From the NCBI GenBank assembly GCA_019787685.1, contig JAHNUO010000011.1, positions 558,001 through 622,000 of the forward strand: a DNA stretch of 64,000 nucleotides. The letters are read 5' to 3'. Numbering within the stretch: the stretch's first letter is position 1; the number at the start of each line of letters is the position of its first letter. This document shows, piece after piece, positions 54,700 to 64,000 of the stretch. This stretch comes from Chiua virens. Lineage: Eukaryota; Basidiomycota; Agaricomycetes; Boletales; Boletaceae. Made by a program: the position numbers and the translations under genes. The notes beneath the pieces are model-generated. The model saw only the letters and a list, made by a program, of their open reading frames with translations, did no database searches and was not told where the DNA came from.

Positions 54700-55434
54700 T
54701 GTTACAATTTCTTTCTTTCGCTTCACTTGTACCTCTTCACTACACTCAATACCTAGGTATCATTGTACGTTCATCTATACTCATTTCTCTTTAACCTTTG
54801 TAACTCCACACTGGCCTTACCTGGATGCTTACGTTCTTCTTTTCTCGTCATCATCCAATGGCATCACTCTTAGTCATTTCATTCTCGTCATCTTCTGATG
54901 GCTTCGCATTTGTCATTTCATCTTCGTCATCATCCGTTGCCATCGCATCATACAATTCCTCTTTTGGTTATCATGCACTTCCTTTTTGGCCTTTCGCCCT
55001 TCCGCTCTTCTGGCCTACCTCTTTTAGTTACTTGGTCTGTGCACGATTCTGGTAGTATAAATACCTTGCAGCGATACTCTTGTACTCTAGTCTTGATCTC
55101 CGCAATCTAGCTGAGTATCCCTGCTCCACTTGGACCTCTCCTTGTGACCACTCGACCAGGGACTTCTCTCATTGTCCCTTGACCCAACACCTCGGACTCA
55201 TTGTAGTCAAACCTCGACCCTTGAACCGTCCCTCGGGTATAGATTCCCAACCGGACAACTCTCAGCAACGCCTGAGCTTTCACTCGTCTCTCTGGTAGCA
55301 ATCCGCTGACCAGAAACCCTTGTTCGACTCTTCAGCGCACCACGTATCAAGTGGTGGTTGTTTGAGTTATCACAGCCATTTGGTACTTGGCGCTTTTGTG
55401 GCTACGCTAGGTCCTACCCGGAGCTATCGTAACA
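54700..55434 (+). repeat. 3' LTR of element 2
   Basis: It is 735 bp and matches the 5' LTR at most positions. It is preceded by a short purine tract (aggggtaa). TSD copy ACGCC follows at 55,435-55,439. Confidence 0.93.
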
Positions 55435-56826
55435 ACGCCCACATTACTGAAATAAAGGTACCAGAAAGGTCCAGCAAGAATAATAACTATGAACCCCAGA
55501 TCTGTCATTACTTGTACCATACAGAGAAGTGCCATTCTTTTTGAGTTTATTACTTCCTTGCTTGAACATCCTCCTCCACAGGTTATATCTGACACAGATT
55601 CAGAGACATCCAAGTCATCCAGCTCAGATTCGGCTGCATCTTTGAGTTCATCAACTTCTGACAAAGATCCTCATGGAAGATCAGTTCCCACATCATCTGG
55701 ATACATGTGTCCAATTATGAACTATTTTACCATTGCTGCATGACCTGCACTAAGGAAGACCCAGTCTTCTTTCCCATTCATATCTTTGTAGCAAATGACA
55801 ACACAGCTCTCCACCTTGCTTATGATCCAAGCACATGACAGATGACTGTCAATGACCCTGCAGAAGGGTTTGGTCTCCCTGACCTCTACCCCACCTTGGC
55901 CGATTTTCTAAACAGGGAGAAAACTGTGGGATCTTTCACCATCCACCCCATCAGTGGCCAGCACAGAGCATCGAGCAGCTGTCCACTTCTGTTCACTGAA
56001 TTGCAAGTTTGGTTCAAATGTTGCATTCAGAATACTCAATTTCACAATCCCAATATAATTCTACTAGCACAAACACTCTTCTGTGCTCCCCCAGACCAGC
56101 AATGGACCTTTGGGCACTATGATGCAGCAATTATCAATCATGACACAGCATTCAAATGGCCCAGGAGTGGCATAAGTGGTTCATGTTCTATTAGTGTATC
56201 AGCCTTTTTTCTTATGTCCACTTAGGTCACTGTATATGTTAGTTGCAACTTGTCTTCTGTCCCTTTGGCCAAAAGGCCATGGAATGGCTGTGGATGGATC
56301 AGTTCCTAGTCTATGTGCATTGTTTCAATACATTTGGACATGATGAGACCCAACTTGATATTCTCAAGAGAGCAAAGCATAGCAACAACCAGTGTCTGGG
56401 GGACATTGTTCCTCTCAGTCAGTTATGGGTGTTTGCCCATCTTATTCCTCACTTTGGAGATTCAGCAGACCATGGACTAACACATACCAATTCCATGGAG
56501 CTCTTGAACAAATTTTACCTAAACAAGTATTTCAATAAAAACTTGTTTTTTCCACTCTCCCTTTCCCATTAGTAGCATATGGCTGACTTAGTATTGCGGA
56601 TGTCATGAGTACATGGCACAAGGACACAAATATACTTTCACTGTTGTGGCTTTGACCTGTGGCTATCTGTATACTTTCAAGTGCACTACTTACCTACAAT
56701 GATATCACAGAATCTATGGAAATGTGTACTGCAAAAGAAATGTGCCACAATTGATGGCATGGTAAAACCCCTTGGCTCTCTTCCCACCCTGAAACATGGC
56801 CACATGGTTGCCAACATGGACAAATA

Positions 56827-57102
56827 CAGTGAGCAACAAAACTGTTGCAATGTTTGACCCTAATGTGGCATGCACAGTGCACCACAACCACTCGTGGGAA
56901 TTTCACTTAGCTTTGGTGAGACCAAATAAAGTACAAATCATTGGCTACTGGGCCAAATCACATGACCCAGAGGCTGATTTGTAGCCAATGATTTGTACTT
57001 TATTTGGTCTTACCAAAGCTAAGTGAAATTCCCATGAGTGGTTGTGGTGCACTGTGCACATCACATTAGGGTCAAACATTGCAACAGTTTTGTTGCTCAC
57101 TG
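56827..57102. mobile_element. Tc1/mariner-type MITE, 276 bp, TA target
   Basis: The ends are CAGTGAGCAACAAAACTG and its inverse, flanked by TA (56,825-56,826 and 57,103-57,104). The two arms of about 125 bp (56,827-56,952 and 56,977-57,102) are near-perfect inverted copies around a short loop. The loop shares ccaaatcacatga and ggctgatttg with the Tc1 relic at 46-47 kb. It has no coding capacity and would be moved by Tc1 transposase. Confidence 0.92.
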
Positions 57103-57153
57103 TATATGGCTTCTGAGCTTGCTGGGGCCATTATCAACAAGAGTTGCTGAGCC

Positions 57154-58062
57154 ATGGTGCAAGATGCTGAGCTAGGTTTTCTTGTTGATGTCATCTTTGC
57201 AACCTTCAAAGTGCAATCTGATGTTTTCTCTTCCACCCCACAGTTAGACCCTCCTTCTGCCAAGCAACCCAACACTGACACCCCCTCTTCCTCCACTGGC
57301 ACTCCCTCTTCTACAGTGCAATCAGACTCTCTCTTTTCTTCCACTGACTCTCCCTCTCCTTCTACAGAGCATCCAGATGTTCCCTTCTTCTCTGTCATGC
57401 AGCCTGATGCTCTATCACTTCTATCAGTACTTGAAACACCATGTCCTTGCTTGCTACCACACAAGGCACTTCTCCTCATCCTCCTTTCAGAGTCATCCTC
57501 CAATACCCTTGAACCTTTGGCTGGACCCTTGCCACCACTGGAAATCCAATGTTTTTCTCCTCACTCACCACTGTGTGAACCACTTCCTCTTACTGCATAG
57601 CCCTTTCTTTCAGTGTCACCCTCCAACATCATTGAACCTCCAGCAGGACCCTCACCATTGTGCAAAGTACTTCACCTTGCTATAGATCTCCCTCTGTCAG
57701 AGTCATCCCTCCATAACTTTGAACCCCCTGCTGGATCCTCACCACCACTGGCATCCCCTACTGTCACTAAAAATGCTTCCAACATACTCCTCCTTGCTAC
57801 AGATCCTGCTCTGTTAGACTCACCCTTCAATAACATTGAGCTCCCAGCTGGACTCTCACCACCACAGGCATCCCCTGCTGGTGCCAAAAATGCCCCTGAT
57901 CTGATGACAGCCACAGCTTTACCACAAGATCCCCCTGTTAATCCCCTACAATTGTTGTTGCCACATGACCCTCCCCCTTCTCCAGGATTGACATATTTAT
58001 CAGGACAATCACTATCTGTGACAAGGTGGTATGTACCATATTGTCAATATTTTGTTTTCTAG
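57154..58062 (+). pseudogene. Ser/Pro-rich repeat frame, unknown
   Basis: Two consecutive frames (57,154-57,600 and 57,613-58,062) code for a Ser/Pro/Leu-rich protein with degenerate tandem units containing NIEPPAGPSPL, NFEPPAGSSPPLASP and NIELPAGLSPPQASP. The corresponding DNA units begin near 57,486, 57,611, 57,697 and 57,811. A stop and shift at about 57,600 separates the frames. No family recognised. It follows the Plavaka-type gene and MITE. Confidence 0.4.
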
Positions 58063-58960
58063 CACCAGGTTTCTTGGAAGGGGTATGGTTTTCTATCTAG
58101 TATGGTGTTGAAGAAAAGTAAAATGGGCTGGTGTGACAGGACCAGAGTTAGTGGAACAGTCAATAGAAAGAAAAGAGGTAGGTATGAGTATGACTCGTCC
58201 CAAGGGATTCTGAGGTTGAACACAAAGTGTTAAGGCTTTGACGAGAGCTTTGAAAGCAATCTGGACACATTTCCAGATGAAACCATACAAAAATCAATAA
58301 AACCAGCTGAAAAGCGGACAGTCAGATGGTTCATTGAAAAGACAGGGACCTGAACACAACAGTGATCAAGTATGAGTAAGAGCGATTTGAAAGGATGGTT
58401 AAATGGATGAGATAACTTAGAATGTGAGAGAAAATGGGAATCAAAAGATAAAATTTTTTATTTATGAACATAATTTTATAGTCTCAGGTATTCCCAGGAC
58501 TTTTACAATGAATCAAGTACCAATTAAATAAGGAAAGTGTATGTATAACAGAGCTGTCTCTCATGGAGATCAACCCACGAAAAGAAAACAATGTTTTGTC
58601 AAGGTGGGATCAGGTTTGATCTGTGAATCAATGGACTACCTTTAAAATGTCATACAATCTGACTATCCATACCTATTAACCAATTGGATACATGTCAATG
58701 ACATGGAACCATCTGAAAAGAATCTAAGAAGGTACAAAATAAAATAGAAATTAGACAGAAAAGGGAGTCAATTAGTGTGCATTGTTTGATCTTGATTGAG
58801 TGACCTGATTTGGTCATCTCGCATGGAAACATGTAGAGATGAGAAACAAAACATATGAATATGAGTTGGATCCACTTAGATACACATGGGACCATGACAG
58901 ACAGATAGGACAATTGATAGGGGCTATCCAGGTGACTTGTAAACACAGTGGAAATGTGGG
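58063..58960. other. No gene; weak similarity to spacer in element 1
   Basis: The stretch shares short blocks with 39,063-39,663 (gaaaagcggaca, gagagaaaatg, attttatagtctcagg). It could be a solo LTR of the same unnamed family, but I cannot define its ends. Confidence 0.3.
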
Positions 58961-58974
58961 TCTATCACCACAAG

Positions 58975-61484
58975 GAGCCATTGACTCCTACAGTGTGATG
59001 AAGAGTTCTTTGTAGTCAAGGACTACTGGGTTCAGAATGACTTTCAAGTGCAACACCAGAATCCTCCAAATAAAGTGAATATGATGAAACTCATTGAAGA
59101 TATCGAGAGTGTTCCTACCTTGGTGGAGTTTTGGGTGGTCAAGGTCTCTCCTGGTGTTATGGACACAACACAGCACTATTGCCCAGAGAAATGGTGGCAG
59201 AAGATAAAGTCCACAAGGACACACATCCACCTTGTGATGAAGCCTTGTGCACATTCACTCATGATGTTCAAGACCAAGCATGAGCTCATGTCTTCTATAC
59301 ATGATATCATTCACAGTATGTCAGTGTCTGAGGTTATATAGGGAAATCCTGATTTCTGTTGACAGTTCAACAGCTCATGGTGGAAGACAGGGGGGTGTTG
59401 CACCATGATTGCAGTATAAACAATGCAATAATTGAGAATACTGAAAATGGTTCACACAGATTCTTCCTTGACTGGGAGTTCACTGCACAGATCAACAAAC
59501 AGAATCAGTACAAGACAGGTGGGACTGTGGGTCAGCTTGAACTATTTGCTTCATCACAGAATTCACAACATGTAAAGGATATACTGTCATTTCTCTCCAC
59601 AAATCTCCTTAGCTAGCTCAAGGGTTACATTGACTTGGTGGACAATTCCAGCATCTGAAAAGCACCTCACAGACTCACATCAACATCAAAAACCCCATCA
59701 CTGTTGTGCACACCTACATGAATCATATCAAGTCACTAGTTTATGTGTTTATCTGGATCCTTGTCCTGTATAATGGACCCCTTGGTCATGAGTAGAGGCT
59801 ACCCTGTGAAGCATGGGAAAGAAAGTGAGAACTTAGGATACTTTAGAAAACCACTGTTATAGCTTCCACAATCCATTCAGAAATGCTGTAATCAGTAGGT
59901 TAGACATATATATGCTAGACAGACTAGGCTGTAGCCATTTTTCATCTTTGGGACTTCTTGAATCACTGTTCCTGAATAATTATCCTATAACTACTTACCT
60001 TTACCCAAGTGTATTCATTGCAAACTATAGACACACTCTTATCCTTGTATAAATTTATCATACCTAACTTTTCTATTATTTAAAATGTCTAAATGGATTG
60101 TGGAAGCTATAACAGTGTGTTTTCTAAAGTCTCCTAAGTTCTCACTTTCTTTTTCATGCTTCCCACATGTTCAATTCACTTCCCCTGGCTTCTTCTCTTC
60201 ATTAGAGGATACAGGAAACTGGTCCCATATGTATTCAATGCTGTAGAAGAAGTCTAGATAGCTGCCCTGAACCCATATGTTGTATGTTAGCTTTTATTTC
60301 TCTTTTATTCAGAAAGTGAAAAAAGCATTCTGAGAGAGCTTTCTATGCTTCAGGGAAGGGTTGCAGCGGTCAGACTGAAGGTAATATATATAGAAATAAT
60401 TCCCAAGCCATACCCAAGCATCTCAGCCAATAGAGAAGCTTTCTTGACCCAGAAGAGGGAGAAGAGGTGACATGATATAACTTCCTCAGGTCTCTTCCCA
60501 AGAACTTGGGCTTGGGTTATGTTATAGATATATACTAAGGGTAGCTAGGTACACAATATTTAGACCTACATGTTCAATATATCAAAAATCTGGATATGTT
60601 TTTGTTTTTCATCCCTATATCTACCTTGTCAAGCACTTTCAGACATCATTCAAGCAGTCAGAACCATAGATTAGACATATACATGATGTATCTAGTATAT
60701 ATCATCATAGGAACCCAGGGGAATAAAGGGAAAACATATATGTGAGGAGATTTCCAATTGGAAATGTAGGAGAAGGAGTAGACTGCTTTTGGAATGGTTT
60801 GATTGCTTTCAAGTGCTTATGTAAGCACCTTCTGTGCCTGCTTGATGGGCCAGAAGCCAGGGGAAGGTTCAGATCTTAGATGTATCTCAAAAATAGTCAT
60901 GGAGATATGGCTATACTGATGAGGTAATCAAAAGTGGCTGTGTTCTGCTAGTAATGCACAATAGTGATGTAGAATGCTTCCAAAGGGGGAAGCAACAAGT
61001 TTTGTATGATAGTTGAACCTATAATTTCAATGTGTATTGCACAACTATTACAGGTGGAGGTAATGAGTAAGAAGGAATTTCTCATGACAACACTCTACTG
61101 GCTTTCTGGAGCAAAGAGGCATCTACGAATCTTTACATGGCCAGATTCACAAAATTCACATTCCTGGTTTCCAAGTGAAGTGAACTGAAGTAGCAAGTTT
61201 CACCATACTTTGCTGATCTAGCTCCATTGGCAGAGTTGTGGCACCAGCTTCTTGGGGCTTATGTTCATAAGGAGGCCCTCACACCTTTTGACAAAGTTCT
61301 CAAACTTTTTGACAACTTTTTGACAACAATGCCAGTTGAAAAGCCCTTCACACTCCATGTGTTGTCAGAGCAGCACTGTCTTCTTAACACTGTATTACAT
61401 GCCCATACTGGTGCTAGTCAGACTGCCAACACAGACCATGATGTTACCAAAAAGAAACAGTTGTCACTGGCAGTGGAAAATTAA
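58975..61484 (+). pseudogene. FunK1-type fungal protein kinase relic, split by insertions
   Basis: First part (58,975-59,620): MMKLIEDIESVPTLVEFWVV, then KSTRTHIHLVMKPCAHSLMM and FKTKHELMSSIHDIIHSMSV, then across a possible short intron GVLHHDCSINNAIIENTENG, the catalytic loop with HRD changed to HHD, and RFFLDWEFTAQ in place of the DFG segment, GTVGQLELFA as the activation end. Second part (61,075-61,484): TLLAFWSKEASTNLYMARFT and SPYFADLAPLAELWHQLLGA, TPFDKVLKLFDNFLTTMP, the usual FunK1 C-lobe end. About 1.4 kb including a MITE separates the parts. Several stops make it inactive. Its role in fungi is not well established; assignment is by motif memory. Confidence 0.65.
59806..60164. mobile_element. 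MITE with about 85-bp terminal inverted repeats
   Basis: The left arm (from gaagcatgggaaagaaag at about 59,808) and the right arm (reverse complement of the stretch ending near 60,164) match over some 85 bases, including ctgttatagcttccacaatc. No coding sequence lies between. Superfamily and TSD were not resolved. It lies inside the FunK1 relic. Confidence 0.75.
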
Positions 61485-61851
61485 CCATCATTGGTAAAGC
61501 ACCACTTGCAGGAGGAAGTCATAAGCATGAACAATCCTTCTTATCCTGTGAAATGGTTCATGGCAATGAAGCATTAAAGTAAATATCTCCATGGCATAAT
61601 GGTACATGCTAAGCTATGCAGTACTTTGTATATGTCACTCTTTGTATGTCTTCCGGTTAGCTGATATTTTGCTACAGTATGACTCCTTTTTTGTATGTAC
61701 CTGCATACCAAGGGACAATGAATCTCGTGACATGGAAGTGCTCACACTTTTAGGCAATGTACACTTAGTGATACTTATATTGAGCAAGTAGTATGACATG
61801 TTTATTTTACCCCTCACTATACCTAGCCTTTGATCCAAATGTTGTTGCAGT

Positions 61852-64000
61852 ATTCAGGAAATATCCCACTTTTACCAAATAAGAAATCGAAGGTAAAGCT
61901 AGTGTTTTGAAGTCTAGTCTAGTCCAGTTTTCCACAGTCCAAATGAGGCAACTGGACCAAGACTGGTCTTAGTAAGTTCCCAAAAGTGGCAGGACCGGAC
62001 CAAAACTGCAAAAAACAGTCCTAACACCTTTCACAACTTTCTAGGACCAGTTGGGACCGGATATTTGCAAACAATGGCTTAGTCATCAGTATACCAAGTT
62101 TAGATTAGATTCTTGCCTTTCTGAGTGTTTAATGTTCATGTGAATTGGTCCAGAAATGACCGAGATATCATAATTTTCACATCACATGTTATCTACAGGG
62201 GTTATCTGCTCATCTGCAATAGAGATCACAATTGAGATGGGTATCTTTGTATGATTCATGCCTTGTCATCAGTGTATATAATGTATAATAGACCCCTGGC
62301 ATGCTGTGGGTCTAATAATCGTGAGAACCGGTTCATAAATGGCCAAGATATAGCCATTTCCAGGTTAGATGTCATATTTAGGGGGTACAAACTCGAGTTT
62401 GATTGTAGAAATTCCAAATAATTACCTACAATACTGCAAAAATTATGGAAAGTAGGCCCGAATGGGGGAATTCAGGGCCAATACTGGTCTTTTCATTTTT
62501 CTCAATTTTTGGAAGACCAGGATCACTTCTTTTTCTAAGGTGCCAAGACCAGGACCACCCTGGACTGGTCCTAAGCAGTCCAGTTCAGTCCAGTTGAGGT
62601 TTTTTGACCAGTCCTGAAATTGGACCTTAAAACACTAGGTAAAGCAGACTAAATGTGGTACAGATGAGGCCGTGGATGGCTCCCAGGTCAAGAGAAACAA
62701 GTTCTGCAATACCTTTGATGGACCAGATGGAAATGATGCTAAATATCACTCTCACAAAGCAACTCAATGCCCAAAAAGATCTGCTGCTGGGTCTGGTGGT
62801 CAGGTGTTACAGATGGAAAAGATTGGGATAGCCCTTGAAATGCCAAGGGCACAACCCCAGAAGACGACAGATGCAACTAAAACTTGCCTGACAATCCACT
62901 TGCCCCTCTGAAGAAACAGAAACATGGAAAAACAAAGGTCAGTCTAGCATGCATGCACCTGAGCATTGTTGATTTGTCCTGTAGTCAAGCAATCCTTCAC
63001 CACAGTATCCTTCTGTTCCACCACCAGGTTCTCTTTTCCAGGGAAATGAACTATTGGGAGACTCTTTCTGGGTATGGTGTCTCTTTAATCTCGGAACAAG
63101 CTTATTTCCTTCCCAGGTAAACCTGCAATTTCATAGTGCTCAGAACAGGAATCACTTTAGTTTTTTACCTGCCCTTATTGTTCTACCTGGTACAGAGCCT
63201 GACTTGCATGCCCTCAATAACCTATACATCATGGCAGCTCATGCACAGGCAGCTGTGGGACATCCATCTCTGAGCTCTTCCAAACCAAACCAGCTGCCTT
63301 GGCCATCACCTGCCCTTGGTAGAATTCCTGAGAGCAGGTCATTCTCTACCCCCAGCAAGCTGTTCAATATTTCTATCAATCCCATGATTCTCACCTCTGA
63401 CCTGTAGCTAAATAGATTCCCATCCCAGTGCCACCCTCATCCCAAGACATGGGATGAATAGTATTCTTCAGAGTGGGAGAGTCATGACTCAGGTTATTTA
63501 GAGAGCAACCCATGTGCTGATGATGATAATGAGGAGGAGGAGGAGGAGGAGAAGGAGGACATGCCTGATGTAGGCTGGGCAGCTACTAATCAAGCAAGGG
63601 ACTCTCATCCTGGTAAGTACTTATCAACACCTGGCCTCCTGCTAACCTCTCAACAGGCTTTCCCTGGAGATGAGACCTGTCATTCCCATTTGTCATAATT
63701 CACTTTCCCCTGATGGTGATTTCCAGTACTCATGTGATGAGGATGAGGACACAGCTCAGGGTACTTTGAGGGATAATTAGTCTACTGCACTGGCCAGGGT
63801 ATGTACTGTACCTATGTATCTATATAACATGGTTTGAGCATGCTAATCCATAACCTAGGCCTTAGTACATGGTACACCTAAAGACGTCTACCAATGGCCA
63901 TCCTTCTATTCCTGCTCCCACTCAATTAGCTACACTAGGACAGCAGTCTGGAATGCCTCACAAGTTTTGGGCAGCTTACAACTTGAAAAAAGCCAAGGAT
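61852..64000 (+). pseudogene. Unassigned multi-exon relic, continues past window end
   Basis: A likely 3' splice site (gttgttgcag) is at 61,851. Exon text around the hAT-type MITE can be joined (LLPNKKSKVKQTKCGTDEAV), then SQVKRNKFCNTFDGPDGNDA to 62,910. A second open stretch lies at 63,054-63,407 and an acidic exon at about 63,455-63,612 (YSSEWESHDSGYLESNPCAD and a Glu run), followed by GT-AG introns at 63,613-63,656 (44 bp) and 63,799-63,858 (60 bp). Stops occur between. It may be one gene or two, and I do not recognise a family. Confidence 0.35.
61900..62637. mobile_element. hAT-type MITE, 738 bp, TSD GGTAAAGC
   Basis: The ends TAGTGTTTTGA and AAAACACTA are inverted, and an 8-bp duplication GGTAAAGC flanks the unit (61,892-61,899 and 62,638-62,645), diagnostic of hAT-type insertion. 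Both subterminal regions carry many short copies of ggacc/ggtcc and ccagt motifs in mixed orientation, likely transposase binding sites. It has no coding capacity. Confidence 0.88.

Larger units (their letters stand above)
47651..55434 (+). mobile_element. Older Ty3/gypsy chromovirus (element 2), TSD ACGCC
   Basis: LTRs of 735 bp lie at 47,651-48,385 and 54,700-55,434, flanked by ACGCC at 47,646-47,650 and 55,435-55,439. By eye the LTRs differ at roughly 35-40 positions, nearly all transitions and mostly at CpG. The interior codes for Gag, then protease, RT, RNase H, integrase, chromodomain and a long Cys-rich C-terminal extension, with stops and shifts. It interrupts the Plavaka-type gene between TEHA and HITEI. 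It belongs to a different family from element 1, judging by LTR and Gag, but shares the self-priming layout. Confidence 0.93.
36118..56572 (+). pseudogene. Plavaka-type transposase gene, disrupted by three nested insertions
   Basis: Coding pieces lie at 36,118-36,412, 43,917-45,410, 47,428-47,650 and 55,440-56,572. The start MPHCPSCGKGFKDDVSMAMH is a C2H2-type zinc finger. Following text includes KEYFTG joined across the first insertion to VAQTFGKGMSFLDKF, then LYYPFTSSQKWTLAQWLL, an intron at 44,104-44,159, LFADQLDFVPCHIYT, SHVAHPLLIGLANI, MLPDSAGNMQYCFMPLVSYI, MAMYKQFGNSFCHE, PFWIDYLLVCPSHFL, FWDHDIKWCINVLGVDEI, QPVTGFCHYKGGITKLKQVT, WHILKLELLQSIVPSIRYIG, TEHA joined to HITEIKVPERSSKNN, and the end FYLNKYFNKNLFF. 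These match the Plavaka family as I remember it, an Agaricomycete group related to CACTA/CMC transposases. Several stops (for example at 43,972 and 44,231) show the gene was also decaying on its own. Confidence 0.8.

Overview
The window looks like repeat-rich, gene-poor chromatin of a filamentous basidiomycete, most likely an Agaricomycete. The evidence is short GT-AG introns of about 45-80 bp and a set of families that, from memory, are typical of mushroom genomes: a Plavaka-type transposase, a KDZ (Kyakuja-Dileera-Zisupton) transposase with its cysteine cluster, a TET/JBP-like 2OG-Fe(II) oxygenase, a FunK1-type kinase and Ty3/gypsy chromoviruses. I see no convincing single-copy housekeeping gene and no tRNA or rRNA. 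All family names are recognised from motifs by eye; no search was run.

Layout. 1-2.06 kb: minus-strand Ty1/copia relic. 2.1-6 kb: unassigned, with one serine/alanine-rich open frame at 4,955-5,854. 6.0-6.2 kb: short solo LTR. 6.9-8.25 kb and 13.1-14.6 kb: two decayed copies of one intron-containing cysteine-motif gene, with a likely third relative at 18.9-19.9 kb. 8.6-11.9 kb: a large decayed gene split by a solo LTR. 16.2-18.8 kb: AT-rich stretch with minisatellite arrays. 20.3-21.8 kb: unassigned minus-strand relic. 23-26.1 kb: KDZ transposase relic with a solo LTR in an intron. 27.2-28.5 kb: convergent TET/JBP-like relic. 30.0-32.9 kb: complete small LTR element carrying only a gag-like frame. 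35.3-36.0 kb: apparently undamaged two-exon gene of unknown family.

36.1-56.6 kb is one Plavaka-type transposase gene, about 3.1 kb of its own sequence, broken by three insertions whose target-site duplications let the reading be followed across each: a very young Ty3/gypsy chromovirus (36,413-43,916, TSD GGAGT, LTRs differing at one base), a fold-back double-LTR insertion with a Tc1/mariner relic inside (45,411-47,422, TSD GTTCA), and an older chromovirus (47,651-55,434, TSD ACGCC). 56.8-57.1 kb: Tc1-type MITE. 57.2-58.1 kb: serine/proline repeat frame. 59-61.5 kb: FunK1 relic split by a MITE. 61.9-62.6 kb: hAT-type MITE with an 8-bp TSD inside a further multi-exon relic that runs off the window.

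How it fits together. Both chromoviruses carry the signature of Tf1/sushi-type self-priming: the 11-12 bases near the predicted RNA start are the exact complement of the sequence two bases after the 5' LTR. The young element also has two frames upstream of gag, the first without any AUG and the second a one-pass membrane protein. Damage in both elements falls mostly at CpG (CGA to TGA stops, CG to CA or TG in LTRs and catalytic codons), and older flanking sequence looks CpG-poor, which suggests cytosine methylation and deamination. That setting makes the neighbouring KDZ and TET/JBP-like relics the most suggestive pairing in the window.
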